This document shows, piece by piece, positions 1-8,107 of a stretch of DNA of 64,000 nt (the stretch's first letter is position 1; each line of letters opens with the position of its first letter). Location: NCBI GenBank assembly GCA_024640565.1, contig JAHEET010000001.1:244882-308881 (forward strand), read 5' to 3'. The notes beneath the pieces were generated by a model that ran no database searches, had not been told where the DNA came from, and saw only the letters and a program-made list of their open reading frames with translations. Position numbers and translations under genes: made by a program. This DNA comes from Flavobacteriaceae bacterium (GTDB lineage Bacteria > Bacteroidota > Bacteroidia > Flavobacteriales > Flavobacteriaceae).

Positions 1-447
1 AATTCCAGCTTTGTCATCGGCTCCTAAAAGGGTAGTACCATCGGTGGTAATGAGAGTTTGTCCTTTGTATTGCAACAAATCTTCGAAATAGTTTGAAGAC
101 AATACAATGTTTTGCTCTTTGTTTAAAATAATATCCTTTCCATCATAATTTGTGTGTATTTGTGGTTTGACATTTTTCCCTGTAAAATCGGGGCTTGTAT
201 CCATATGAGAAATAAACCCGATGGTGGGTACTTCGTAATCAATATTACTAGATAAGGTCGCCATTAGATAGCAATTTTCATCCAAATCAACATCTTCTAA
301 TCCAATTTCTTTAAGTTCTTTTTCTAACAAACGTGCTAAATTCCATTGCTTTTCTGTTGATGGGAAATTTGGATTGTTGGGATCTGATTCTGTATCAATC
401 GTTACGTAGCTTACAAATCTTTTGATAATATTTTCTTTCGTGATCAT
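1..447 (-). CDS. pepT: Peptidase T, N-terminal part (cut by the window edge)
   Basis: Cytoplasmic metallo-aminopeptidase that releases the N-terminal residue from tripeptides (M20 family). The visible 149 residues start [14 protein letters not shown]. They carry the first zinc-ligand motif HMDTSPD, the PepT-specific stretch [18 protein letters not shown] with its metal-bridging Asp, and the NVKPQI segment seen in other PepT proteins. Family members are about 410 residues, so roughly the last two thirds lie outside the window. The start is the only ATG that fits the family N-terminus. The 60 bases between it and the next gene hold no clear terminator. The family call is firm; activity cannot be judged because the remaining ligands are not visible. 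Confidence 0.93.
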   Translation of the reverse strand, partial: MITKENIIKRFVSYVTIDTESDPNNPNFPSTEKQWNLARLLEKELKEIGLEDVDLDENCYLMATLSSNIDYEVPTIGFISHMDTSPDFTGKNVKPQIHTNYDGKDIILNKEQNIVLSSNYFEDLLQYKGQTLITTDGTTLLGADDKAGI

Positions 448-510
448 TATTTATGTTTTTTATTTTTTGAATACCACCCTTGCAAAGTTGGAGTAGGCGT
501 TTGCTATTTC

Positions 511-1554
511 TTATTTCAATACGAGTTTGCCTATTTTGTTATTGCCAGACAACCACGCTGTATTTATATCGACAAACTGAATGGCATAATAGCTTTCTTT
601 TGAAATGTTTTTCCAGGTATTTCCTGCGTCATTAGAAAAAGCAATCCCAGTTTTGCCAACCGCAAAAATTTCTTGTCCTTGGGTTCCTGGTACATATTGC
701 ACACAACTCTTATAGTTAGGAATTTGTGAATCTGCAACCAACTTCCAGGTTTTTCCACCATCCGTAGTGATGGCTTTATTTGCAGTATTTTCTTGAGGTT
801 TTGAGTAGTCTCCACCCATAACAATACCATGGTTCATATCATAAAAATCGATCGAGTAAATTCCTTGTGGTCCTTTTCCCTGAACCAACGGAGTATTGAA
901 AATGTCCCATGTTTTACCGTAGTCATTTGATTTCAAAATGCGTGCTTTTTTTCCTCCAGAAGCAATCCAAACTGTACTACCTTTTATTTTAATATTCGTG
1001 TTACTGGCAGCAAAAAAAGCTTCCCCTTCTTCAAAGATTGGTAAAGAACTGCAAGGTATTTTGTTCCAGGTTTTTCCTCGATCTTCGGTAACGATGATCG
1101 CAGCACAATTTTCTGTTGGATCGCCAACAGCGATTCCATGTACCTTGTCTTCAAAAAATTGGATCGCATCATAAAAGACCTTTGCTTTGTTCTCGGAATA
1201 AACCAGACTTGTATTCCCCTCTGATAGTTTATACAACAACGCTGGATTTCCAATCGAAAGCGCAAAATAATCGCTTCCATTAAAAGCAATACTTCTAAAA
1301 TTGGGTTTTATAGAGTCTTGGTAGCTTGGGAAATACGCTTGCGAATGCTTTTTATCTTCAGAAAAAACACCCATGACTCCGCTTGAGCCTGCATAAGCAA
1401 CACGGGTTGAATCAATAACTTGAATTGCTCGAATGCTTGTGTTTTCAATAGGAAAGCTTTTTATTGTAACAGATGTTATGTTTCTTGGTGTATACGGTGT
1501 CTGACAAGATATTAAAATAATTGCTGCCAAAATAAGGACGGAAAATCGCTTCAT
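511..1554 (-). CDS. Ycf48/BNR-like beta-propeller lipoprotein
   Basis: A 347-residue exported protein. Residues 1-17 form a lipoprotein signal (MKRF, hydrophobic core, lipobox LISC), so Cys17 is probably lipidated and the protein anchored to a membrane. The rest shows repeated Asp-x-Gly-x-T-W turns (EDRGKTWNK, NDYGKTWDI, TDGGKTWKL, NDAGNTWKN) spaced about 50-70 residues apart. These are BNR/Asp-box motifs of a beta-propeller like the Ycf48/HCF136 group. Such proteins are often annotated as oxidoreductases in flavobacteria, but no redox motif is visible. It is divergent from the patatin gene with only 47 bases between the chosen starts. Function unknown; a scaffold or glycan-binding role is possible. 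Confidence 0.8.
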   Translation of the reverse strand: MKRFSVLILAAIILISCQTPYTPRNITSVTIKSFPIENTSIRAIQVIDSTRVAYAGSSGVMGVFSEDKKHSQAYFPSYQDSIKPNFRSIAFNGSDYFALSIGNPALLYKLSEGNTSLVYSENKAKVFYDAIQFFEDKVHGIAVGDPTENCAAIIVTEDRGKTWNKIPCSSLPIFEEGEAFFAASNTNIKIKGSTVWIASGGKKARILKSNDYGKTWDIFNTPLVQGKGPQGIYSIDFYDMNHGIVMGGDYSKPQENTANKAITTDGGKTWKLVADSQIPNYKSCVQYVPGTQGQEIFAVGKTGIAFSNDAGNTWKNISKESYYAIQFVDINTAWLSGNNKIGKLVLK

Positions 1555-1601
1555 TTTTGATATTTTTACATGACGAAATTAATGAATACAAATTGAGTTT
1601 T

Positions 1602-2522
1602 ATGAAAAAAGCATTGGTAATTTCTGGGGGTGGGAGTAAAGGTGCATTTGCAGGGGGTGTTGCCCAGTATTTAATGAAGGAGGAAAGAAAAGCATATGAA
1701 CTTTTTTTAGGAACTTCTACTGGAAGTTTAATGGTCTCGCATTTGGCATTGGGAAAATTAGATGCACTCAAAAAACTTTACACCAATGTAGATCAAAAGA
1801 CTGTCTTTAGTAACAGCCCATTTACGATTCGAAAAGTGGATGGCGAAAAGGTGGTTAGTATCAATCACTTGAATACACTGTGGAACTTTATCAGGGGGAG
1901 AAAAACATTTGGGGAAAGCAAGAATTTACGAAAACTCATCAAGGAAAATATTACAAAAGAAATGTACAAGACAATTCTTAAAAATCACAAAGAAGTAGTT
2001 GTAACAATTTCTAATTTAACGACCAATAAGATTGAGTACAAATCAATCAATGAAACTTCCTATGAAGATTTTTGTGACTGGATTTGGGGTTCTTGCAACT
2101 ACATACCTTTTATGAGTTTGCTAGAAAAAGACCATTGTCAATATGGAGATGGCGGTTTTGGCGCGCTAATTCCTATTCGAGAAGCCATTTTAAGAGGGGC
2201 CACAGAAATTGATGCCATTATTCTTGACACAGAAGTATCTCAAGTAAATCGAATGCCTTCTAAAAACCCGTTTTCACTCTTGTTTGATGTATTTGATTTT
2301 ATGCAAACTCATGTAGAAAAGCACAATATTACCATTGGGAAATTAGCCGCCAATCACAAGAATGTTACCTTAAACTTATACTATACCCCAACGGTTTTAA
2401 CAACAAATTCGTTGGTATTTGATAAGAAACTGATGCGCAGATGGTGGGCATCAGGATTCGAGTATGCAAAAACAAAACGAGAGAAGGATCGGAGTGCCTT
2501 TCGGCCCGATGTATTGGGTTAA
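1602..2522 (+). CDS. Patatin-like phospholipase
   Basis: Predicted 306-residue serine lipid acyl hydrolase of the patatin family. All hallmarks are visible: the oxyanion loop GGGSKGAFAGG at residues 8-18, the nucleophile elbow GTSTG with the catalytic Ser near residue 43, and the catalytic Asp in DGGFGALIP near residue 187. Together they form the Ser-Asp dyad. There is no signal peptide, so it acts in the cytoplasm or at the inner face of the membrane. A longer reading would begin 45 bases upstream, but MKKALVISGGG places the glycine loop at the family position, so ATG 1602 is chosen. Substrate unknown. Confidence 0.88.
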   Translation: MKKALVISGGGSKGAFAGGVAQYLMKEERKAYELFLGTSTGSLMVSHLALGKLDALKKLYTNVDQKTVFSNSPFTIRKVDGEKVVSINHLNTLWNFIRGRKTFGESKNLRKLIKENITKEMYKTILKNHKEVVVTISNLTTNKIEYKSINETSYEDFCDWIWGSCNYIPFMSLLEKDHCQYGDGGFGALIPIREAILRGATEIDAIILDTEVSQVNRMPSKNPFSLLFDVFDFMQTHVEKHNITIGKLAANHKNVTLNLYYTPTVLTTNSLVFDKKLMRRWWASGFEYAKTKREKDRSAFRPDVLG

Positions 2523-2652
2523 TTCCGACGCCCCATTCCTTTAAAAATTCTTATTTTGTAACAAAATAAAAGATCGCTCGTCGTAATTGTGTAAACCAGA
2601 TTTGCAATAGGGTTTTGTATCAGACAAAGAGCTTAGTTTAACCATCGTAACC

Positions 2653-3162
2653 ATGAAGCAATCCGATTTTTTAAAAATGGTTTTTCCATTTAAAAATAAG
2701 GTTTTTAGATTTGCAAAAAGACTTTTAGTTTCTACTGAAGAAGCAGAAGATGCAACGCAAGAGCTGTTTTTGAAATTGTGGAAAAATAGAGAAAAGATTG
2801 CCGATTATAAAAATGTTGAAGCCTTTGCAATGACCATGACAAAGCATTATTGTTATGATCGATTGAAATCAAAGCAGGCTGGTAATTTGACACTGGTACA
2901 CACGAATTATAAGGAAAAAGAAACCAGTTTAGATAAAAAAATTGAAGATCAAGATAGCGTAGACCAAGTACATCGATTGATTCAACGGTTACCCGAACAA
3001 CAAAAAATGATTATTCAGCTTAGAGATATTGAGCAATATGACTATGATGAAATTTCGAAAATAGTTGATATGCAACCCACCGCTGTAAGAGTGGCACTAA
3101 GCAGAGCTCGAAAAACAATTCGACAAGAACTCACAAAAACACACAACTATGGAGTTAGCTAA
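2653..3162 (+). CDS. ECF RNA polymerase sigma factor
   Basis: A 169-residue sigma-70 factor of the extracytoplasmic-function type. Region 2 spans about residues 10-75 (EEAEDATQELFLKLWKN). Region 4 spans about residues 105-160 (LPEQQKMIIQLRDIE, then the helix-turn-helix DEISKIVDMQPTAVRVALSRAR). It overlaps the next gene by 14 bases, which points to translational coupling with a putative anti-sigma factor. Two DUF4252 genes follow on the same strand before a strong terminator at 4803. The arrangement suggests a self-contained regulon in which the sigma factor is held by the membrane protein encoded next door. The signal is unknown. Confidence 0.9.
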   Translation: MKQSDFLKMVFPFKNKVFRFAKRLLVSTEEAEDATQELFLKLWKNREKIADYKNVEAFAMTMTKHYCYDRLKSKQAGNLTLVHTNYKEKETSLDKKIEDQDSVDQVHRLIQRLPEQQKMIIQLRDIEQYDYDEISKIVDMQPTAVRVALSRARKTIRQELTKTHNYGVS

Positions 3163-3571
3163 CATAGAACAATTAATAGAAAAATACTTAAATGCAGCAA
3201 CATCTTTGCAAGAAGAAGCAACCTTGAAAAACTATTTTACCCAAGGAAATATTGCTCCTCATTTACAAGAATATGAAGCGTTATTTAATTATTTCGAGAA
3301 AAACAAAGCAGAAGTTTTCACGGAAACCATTCAATTGGATATTAAAAAACGCCCAAATAGAAAATTGAAGTGGCTATCTGTAGCAGCATCTATAGCAGTA
3401 TCAGTAAGTGTTTTTATTGGAAACCAAGAGTATCGTAAATACCAAAAAGAAAAAACATTTGCACAAGTAAGGAATGCACTTCAGATGCTTTCATTGAATC
3501 TTAACAAAGGGGCGAGTGCGATTGCAAAAGTGCACGCCTATGAAAACACCATCAATACAATAATAAAATAA
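3149..3571 (+). CDS. Putative anti-sigma factor, single-pass membrane protein
   Basis: A 140-residue protein without strong family motifs. The N-terminal half is soluble and rich in Glu and Lys (IEQLIEKYLNAATSLQEEA). One hydrophobic segment lies at about residues 74-92 (WLSVAASIAVSVSVFIG). A short basic, amphipathic tail follows. A cytoplasmic N-terminus of this kind, one membrane helix, and a start inside the sigma gene (14-base overlap) together match small anti-sigma factors of Bacteroidota ECF operons. The role is inferred from position and topology, not from a recognised domain. The extracytoplasmic part is only about 45 residues, so it may need a partner such as the DUF4252 proteins to sense anything. 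Confidence 0.6.
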   Translation: MELANIEQLIEKYLNAATSLQEEATLKNYFTQGNIAPHLQEYEALFNYFEKNKAEVFTETIQLDIKKRPNRKLKWLSVAASIAVSVSVFIGNQEYRKYQKEKTFAQVRNALQMLSLNLNKGASAIAKVHAYENTINTIIK

Positions 3572-3611
3572 AACCGAGAAAATTAGTAAAACCAAGTAAC
3601 CCCTAGAAATT

Positions 3612-4130
3612 ATGAAAAAATTAGTAATAGTAATCGTTTTTTTAATTGTATCGTCCTTAAGCTATGCACAATCCTTTTTTGATAAACTAGAATATATGGA
3701 AGGAGTCGATATGGTGGTAGTAACCAAAGATGCTTTTGAAATGCTCTCTAAGTTTCAAGATATTAAAATAGAAGACAATCAAACGATGAAGGTTTTTAGT
3801 TTGATCAATGATCTACAAGAATTGAAAGTATTCACTACAAATGATGCCAACAATGCCAAGAAAATGAATCAAATGGTAAGTCAAGCCATTAAAGAACAAA
3901 AACTAACAACGTTAATGCGAGTAAAAGATGAAGATACTCGCATGAAAATCTATGTAAAAACAACAAAAAACAAAGCCTACGTGAGTGAAGTTTTAATGTT
4001 TGTCAATGGTGCAGGAAAAAAATCAAATAAGAATGTAGAATCGTTAATTATCTCCTTGACAGGAAGGATTGATATTCAGAAAATTTCTGAAATCACAGAT
4101 ACGTTAGTCAACGAATCCAATAAGAGGTAA
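3612..4130 (+). CDS. DUF4252 protein, exported
   Basis: A 172-residue protein with a cleavable signal peptide (MKKLVIVIVFLIVSSLSYAQ, cut after about residue 20). The body matches the DUF4252 family of Bacteroidota: a start like SFFDKLEYMEGVDMVVVTKDAFEML and later alternating helix and strand with no cysteines. It follows the putative anti-sigma gene by 40 bases and precedes a second DUF4252 gene by 38 bases, so the four are probably one transcript. The function of the family is not known. Its repeated place behind ECF sigma operons suggests a periplasmic target or sensor of that regulon. Confidence 0.72.
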   Translation: MKKLVIVIVFLIVSSLSYAQSFFDKLEYMEGVDMVVVTKDAFEMLSKFQDIKIEDNQTMKVFSLINDLQELKVFTTNDANNAKKMNQMVSQAIKEQKLTTLMRVKDEDTRMKIYVKTTKNKAYVSEVLMFVNGAGKKSNKNVESLIISLTGRIDIQKISEITDTLVNESNKR

Positions 4131-4168
4131 TGCCTTTAAAAAAATGCTAATTTTAAATTTTATATAAA

Positions 4169-4714
4169 ATGAAAAAATCAACCCGTCTCCTCTCTATAGC
4201 ATTCTTACTGCTTCTTATAGTAAGTGCCTGTGACCATCAAAAATCATTACAAGCATACATTGTAAATAGTAGTGAGAAGCAAGGTTTTATGTATGGCGAT
4301 CTCCCTGTAGGATTGATGCTAACACCCAAGGAAGATGCTTCCGAAGCGGTCAAAGAAACAATCAAGAGTATTAAAAAAATAAATGTTGTATTTTTTAAAA
4401 AAACAAAAGAGAATGCAGCGGATTATGAAATAGAAAAATCAAAAATAAAAAATATATTTACAAATAAAACATATAAAACCTTAGGAGTTTTCAAGACAAA
4501 AGGAATGAATATGAAGTTGTATTATACAGGTCAAACAGATCAAATCAACGAAGTAATTGCTTTTGGCTATGGTAAGAAGGTTGGGGTTGGTGTTGCTAGA
4601 TTGCTGGGTAAAAATATGAATCCAGCACGAATCATGGAAATGATGAATAATATTCAATTGGATACCAACATGATTCAACAAGGGCAATTTAAAGCTATTT
4701 TTAATGGCCAATAA
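4169..4714 (+). CDS. DUF4252-like lipoprotein
   Basis: A 181-residue lipoprotein. The signal sequence ends in the lipobox VSAC with Cys21 as the lipid-bearing residue. The mature part resembles the preceding DUF4252 protein in length and in the pattern of Lys-rich helices, and ends MNNIQLDTNMIQQGQFKAIFNG. It looks like a diverged paralogue in which the soluble signal peptide was exchanged for a lipoprotein signal, so one copy would be soluble in the periplasm and one membrane-anchored. It is the last gene before the terminator at 4803. Function unknown. Confidence 0.68.
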   Translation: MKKSTRLLSIAFLLLLIVSACDHQKSLQAYIVNSSEKQGFMYGDLPVGLMLTPKEDASEAVKETIKSIKKINVVFFKKTKENAADYEIEKSKIKNIFTNKTYKTLGVFKTKGMNMKLYYTGQTDQINEVIAFGYGKKVGVGVARLLGKNMNPARIMEMMNNIQLDTNMIQQGQFKAIFNGQ

Positions 4715-4802
4715 GTTACGTATGGATTGTCTAGCGTCGGCTACTATTTTTTGTTGCTTTTGATTCTTTATTCAGGCGCCAGCGGCCTGTGAAAGATTGC
4801 GA

Positions 4803-4844
4803 GTAAAAACTGTAATTCCTTTGGGATTACAGTTTTTACTTTTT
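4803..4844 (+). terminator. Rho-independent terminator of the sigma/DUF4252 operon
   Basis: A 17-base-pair stem at 4803-4819 and 4823-4839 with one G-T pair closes a TTT loop and is followed by CTTTTT. It sits about 90 bases after the last DUF4252 gene and before the -7 box of the aminopeptidase gene. Confidence 0.85.
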
Positions 4845-4879
4845 AACGAGTGCTTAACGGTTTCGACACTTTAATTTCT

Positions 4880-4887
4880 TATTTTTG
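4880..4887 (+). promoter_or_regulatory. Putative -7 box of the M1 aminopeptidase gene
   Basis: TATTTTTG matches TAnnTTTG exactly and lies 20 bases before the ATG at 4908, right after a terminator. No TTG is seen at the usual -33 spacing. Such octamers are frequent by chance in AT-rich DNA. Confidence 0.45.
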
Positions 4888-4907
4888 AAATTTGACGGAA
4901 ATGCCTT

Positions 4908-7349
4908 ATGAAATTTAGACAACAACTATTTCTTTTTATCTATTTTACAGTAGCAACAATTTTTGCACAGCACTCCGCTGACTATAAAGGAGAGAGAGAA
5001 AAACTTCATCTTTTAGAACACACGAAATTAAAAGTTGATTTTAATTTTAAAGAAAGGCAGCTCAATGGTGAGGCTTGGATTACGCTAAAGCCTTATTTTT
5101 ATCCAACAGACAAACTTGTTTTAGATGCTAAAGGAATGCGTATTCATCAAGTAGTACTCGAAGATAAAAAATTAGATTTTAATTATGATAGTTTTGAATT
5201 GCGGATCGATTTACCAAAAAAATATACCAAAGAAGAGTCCTATACCGTCTACATAAAATATACAGCAAGACCTGAAAAAGTAAAACAAAGCGGGAGTTTC
5301 GCTATAAGTGCTGCTAAAGGATTGTATTTTATAAACGCTGACGGCGCGGATAAAAACAAACCAACACAAATTTGGACACAAGGGGAGACAGAAGCCAGTA
5401 GTTGTTGGTTTCCAACGATAGACAGTCCCAATCAGAAGTCTTCACAAGAAATTTACATGACGGTTCCTGACCAATACCAAACCCTTTCAAATGGCGAATT
5501 AGTCAGTCAGATTAAAGAAGGAGCAAACCGAACAGATTACTGGAAATTGGATCAAAAACATGCACCCTATTTATTTTTCATGGGGGTAGGTGAGTTTGAA
5601 ATAATTAAGGATTCTTCTTCAAAGATTCCAATTGCCTACTATGTTGAAAAGGAATACGCTCCTTATGCAAAGGATATTTTTGGTGATACTCCTGCGATGA
5701 TCGATTTCTTTTCTGCGCTATTAGGAATTGCATATCCATGGAATAAATACAGTCAAATTGTTGTGAGAGATTACATAAGTGGTGCTATGGAAAATACAAC
5801 TGCCGTTGTTCATGGTGAACAAGCCTATCAGAAACCCGGACAATTAATTGATGAAAATACACATGAAAACACCATCGCACACGAAATTTTTCATCATTGG
5901 TTTGGGAATTATGTAACTGCAGAAAGTTGGGCAAATCTATCTTTAAATGAATCTTTTGCAAATTATAGTGAATACTTGTGGAGAGAACATAAATATGGGA
6001 AACAAGAAGCAAATGCACATTTGTTTGAAAACAATCTAGCGTATTTGAATGGACAAAACGCGAATAAAAAATTAGTTCGTTTTAACTACTCAAATCAAGA
6101 AGATTTGTTTGATTTGGTAAGTTATAATAAAGGAGGCGCTGTACTACATATGCTACGAAATTATCTTGGAGATGCAGCATTTTTCAAAGGATTAAATATT
6201 TATTTAACAACCAACAAATATAAGACTGCAGAAGTACACCAACTTCGGCTGGTTTTTGAAAAATTGACTGGAAAGGATTTAAATTGGTTTTTTAATCAGT
6301 GGTTTTTTGGAGCAAACCACCCTCAAATAGAGATTTCTTACGATTACAATATCATTCAAGGGAAGGTGACTGTCAATATTATCCAGTTGCAAGCGGAGAA
6401 GTTTAAATTTCCTTTTGCAATTGATATTTATGAAAATGGTATTCCTAGAAGAGAGACTGTTTTTGTGGATGGAAATGACGCTTCTTTTACATTTTCATAC
6501 CAGGAACAACCCGATTTTATTCAAGTAAATGCTGATGGAGTTTTACTCTGTGAAATTACCGAAAATAAGATTTTAAGCGATTATATTTTTCAATTAAAGA
6601 ATGCAGAAAATTACAGTGATCGAAAAAAAGCTTTACTAGAGGTTGCTAAAAAACAAGATGATAAAGCGGCTTTCAATGCCGTAGTAGGCGCTTTAAACGA
6701 TTCTTATTATAAGATTCGAATACTGGCCCTAGAAAATATCGATTTAATCAATAAATTCTTTAAAAAAGAAGCCATTCGTAAAATCGCTAAAATTGCAAAT
6801 TCAGATCCCAAAACCTTGGCAAAGTCAGCTGCAATTGAAACCTTAGGGAAGTTATTAGATCCAGAATTAAAATCAATTTTTATTAAAAATCTAGAGAGTA
6901 AATCCTATGCGGTGATTGGAAAGAGTTTGGTGGCTTTGTATTACGTAGATCCAAAATTGGCGGTTGAAAAATCAAAATCATTGCCCAATGAAATTCGGAA
7001 AATATTGGCCACACCATTGACTCGAATTTTTATTGAAGAAAAAGATGAGAAGGAACTTCCATTTATCGCAAAGAACGTGCTTTCTGGGATGTATTTATCT
7101 GGAGATGATAAAACCAAAGCTATTTATCAAAAAGCGTTTCAACAGATATCTGAGAGTAATAATAAAGAAGCTATTAGAAATTTAGTTGAAGATATGATTG
7201 ATAAAGGAACTCAATACAAGAGTTTTAATTTTGATAAAGTGATGATTACTCAGATGCGAAGAATGATACAAATTCAAAAAAAACAAAATAAGCCGAATAA
7301 GAAATTGAATATTCAGATTATAAAAACGGCAATGGCAGCGCTGTTATAG
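4908..7349 (+). CDS. Exported M1 family metallo-aminopeptidase
   Basis: An 813-residue zinc aminopeptidase of the gluzincin M1 family. A signal peptide (residues 1-20, ending IFAQ) sends it to the periplasm or outer membrane. The substrate-recognition motif GAMEN is near residue 292. The zinc site HEIFHHW lies near residue 325, followed after 18 residues by the third ligand in NESFANY. The catalytic Tyr lies in a later VSYNKGGAVLHML segment. Residues from about 560 to the end are all helical, as in the C-terminal domain of M1 enzymes. It probably trims peptides taken up from outside. Monocistronic: terminators lie before and after it. Confidence 0.93.
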   Translation: MKFRQQLFLFIYFTVATIFAQHSADYKGEREKLHLLEHTKLKVDFNFKERQLNGEAWITLKPYFYPTDKLVLDAKGMRIHQVVLEDKKLDFNYDSFELRIDLPKKYTKEESYTVYIKYTARPEKVKQSGSFAISAAKGLYFINADGADKNKPTQIWTQGETEASSCWFPTIDSPNQKSSQEIYMTVPDQYQTLSNGELVSQIKEGANRTDYWKLDQKHAPYLFFMGVGEFEIIKDSSSKIPIAYYVEKEYAPYAKDIFGDTPAMIDFFSALLGIAYPWNKYSQIVVRDYISGAMENTTAVVHGEQAYQKPGQLIDENTHENTIAHEIFHHWFGNYVTAESWANLSLNESFANYSEYLWREHKYGKQEANAHLFENNLAYLNGQNANKKLVRFNYSNQEDLFDLVSYNKGGAVLHMLRNYLGDAAFFKGLNIYLTTNKYKTAEVHQLRLVFEKLTGKDLNWFFNQWFFGANHPQIEISYDYNIIQGKVTVNIIQLQAEKFKFPFAIDIYENGIPRRETVFVDGNDASFTFSYQEQPDFIQVNADGVLLCEITENKILSDYIFQLKNAENYSDRKKALLEVAKKQDDKAAFNAVVGALNDSYYKIRILALENIDLINKFFKKEAIRKIAKIANSDPKTLAKSAAIETLGKLLDPELKSIFIKNLESKSYAVIGKSLVALYYVDPKLAVEKSKSLPNEIRKILATPLTRIFIEEKDEKELPFIAKNVLSGMYLSGDDKTKAIYQKAFQQISESNNKEAIRNLVEDMIDKGTQYKSFNFDKVMITQMRRMIQIQKKQNKPNKKLNIQIIKTAMAALL

Positions 7350-7375
7350 CGTAGGAATGTCTTGTTTAAAATTTC

Positions 7376-7404
7376 AAAAGTGATGGTTTCCATCACTTTT
7401 TTTT
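7376..7404. terminator. Bidirectional terminator between the M1 peptidase and XRE genes
   Basis: An 11-base-pair perfect stem (7376-7386 with 7390-7400) around a TTT loop, with A-runs on the left and T-runs on the right, so it can end both convergent transcripts. It touches the stop codon of the XRE gene. Confidence 0.88.
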
Positions 7405-7762
7405 ATTTGTGATACTCATCAAATGTACCATCTTCAAAGAATACTACGATTCTTTTTATTTTTTTACCGTTCACATCCACAACCGAACTTGCATTTGTAG
7501 GATCTTTTGCAGGAAGGGTAGGACTCTCTATAGTGCTTTTCGGGAATTCTCCTATGCCGTTTAATAACCATTGAATGTCAACGTCTGAAAAAACCCTCGT
7601 TACTTTTAAAATAAAATCTAAACTCGGTTTGTTTCTTCCAGACAGTATGTGGGAGATACTAGAACGCTGTACTCCAATCTTATCTGCAAATAAAGATGCA
7701 GTAAGTTGATGGATTTCCATCACTTTTTTTAACCGATTTGTAAATTCAACAATGTTTACCAA
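7403..7762 (-). CDS. XRE/Cro-CI family transcriptional regulator
   Basis: A 119-residue DNA-binding protein. Residues about 6-65 form a Cro/CI helix-turn-helix: RLKKVMEIHQLTASLFADKIGV, then the recognition part QRSSISHILSGRNKPSLDF, then VDIQWLLNGIGEFP. That last stretch is typical of small Bacteroidota XRE regulators. The remaining 50 residues are low in structure and end with an acidic FEDGTFDEYHK tail. A consensus promoter with an inverted repeat in its spacer lies 20 to 50 bases upstream, which suggests that it controls its own gene. No toxin or phage gene is adjacent, so its other targets are unknown. Confidence 0.85.
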   Translation of the reverse strand: MVNIVEFTNRLKKVMEIHQLTASLFADKIGVQRSSISHILSGRNKPSLDFILKVTRVFSDVDIQWLLNGIGEFPKSTIESPTLPAKDPTNASSVVDVNGKKIKRIVVFFEDGTFDEYHK

Positions 7763-7782
7763 TGTAATTAATTTTGTCTTTA

Positions 7783-7813
7783 CAAAAGTAACCTAACTTT
7801 AATTAGGAAACAA
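7783..7813 (-). promoter_or_regulatory. Consensus promoter of the XRE regulator
   Basis: On the minus strand TTG (7813-7811) is followed after 20 bases by TACTTTTG (7790-7783), an exact TTG-N20-TAnnTTTG promoter. The predicted transcript starts near 7777, 15 bases before the ATG at 7762. Confidence 0.72.
7792..7807. promoter_or_regulatory. Candidate operator, inverted repeat CCTAA-N6-TTAGG
   Basis: A perfect 5-base inverted repeat with a 6-base spacer lies exactly between the -33 and -7 boxes of the XRE promoter. A second small palindrome, TTAC-AAAA-GTAA (7780-7791), overlaps the -7 box. A dimeric XRE protein bound here would block RNA polymerase, so self-repression is the simplest reading. 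This is inference from position only. Confidence 0.45.
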
Positions 7814-8054
7814 TAAGAAGTTGTTTTTTAACACAATTTCTAATAAAATAATTAAACTTATACATTAGGTAGTATTTATAAAATACTAGTATATAGTAAT
7901 TTAAATAAAATACATAACAAAATACTATTCTTTTGTTTGAGGGAAGTTTACAAGTATAACCTTCAAGAATATTGTTTACATAAGTACTCCATACCTGCAG
8001 GAATATAGTTTATAATTGTAATATAACTGGTTTTTACATTTGTGAAAAAATGAT
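7814..8054. other. AT-rich intergenic region with short palindromes, no gene seen
   Basis: Part of the 345 bases between the divergent XRE and M14 carboxypeptidase genes. I see no credible reading frame. Near-palindromes lie at 7871-7887 (AGTATTTATAAAATACT) and 7884-7898 (TACTA-N5-TAGTA). A further TTAGG half-site lies near 7865. They could be protein-binding sites or chance in DNA this AT-rich. Confidence 0.4.
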
Positions 8055-8084
8055 TTGCTAACAAAACTGAATTGAGTATTTTTG
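8055..8084 (+). promoter_or_regulatory. Consensus promoter of the M14 carboxypeptidase gene
   Basis: TTG at 8055-8057, a 19-base spacer, then TATTTTTG at 8077-8084, an exact match to the Bacteroidota housekeeping promoter. The ATG at 8108 follows after 23 bases. This also argues against the TTG start at 8072, which lies upstream of the expected transcript start. Confidence 0.72.
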
Positions 8085-8107
8085 AAGTCAATATTAGAAT
8101 TCATTTT

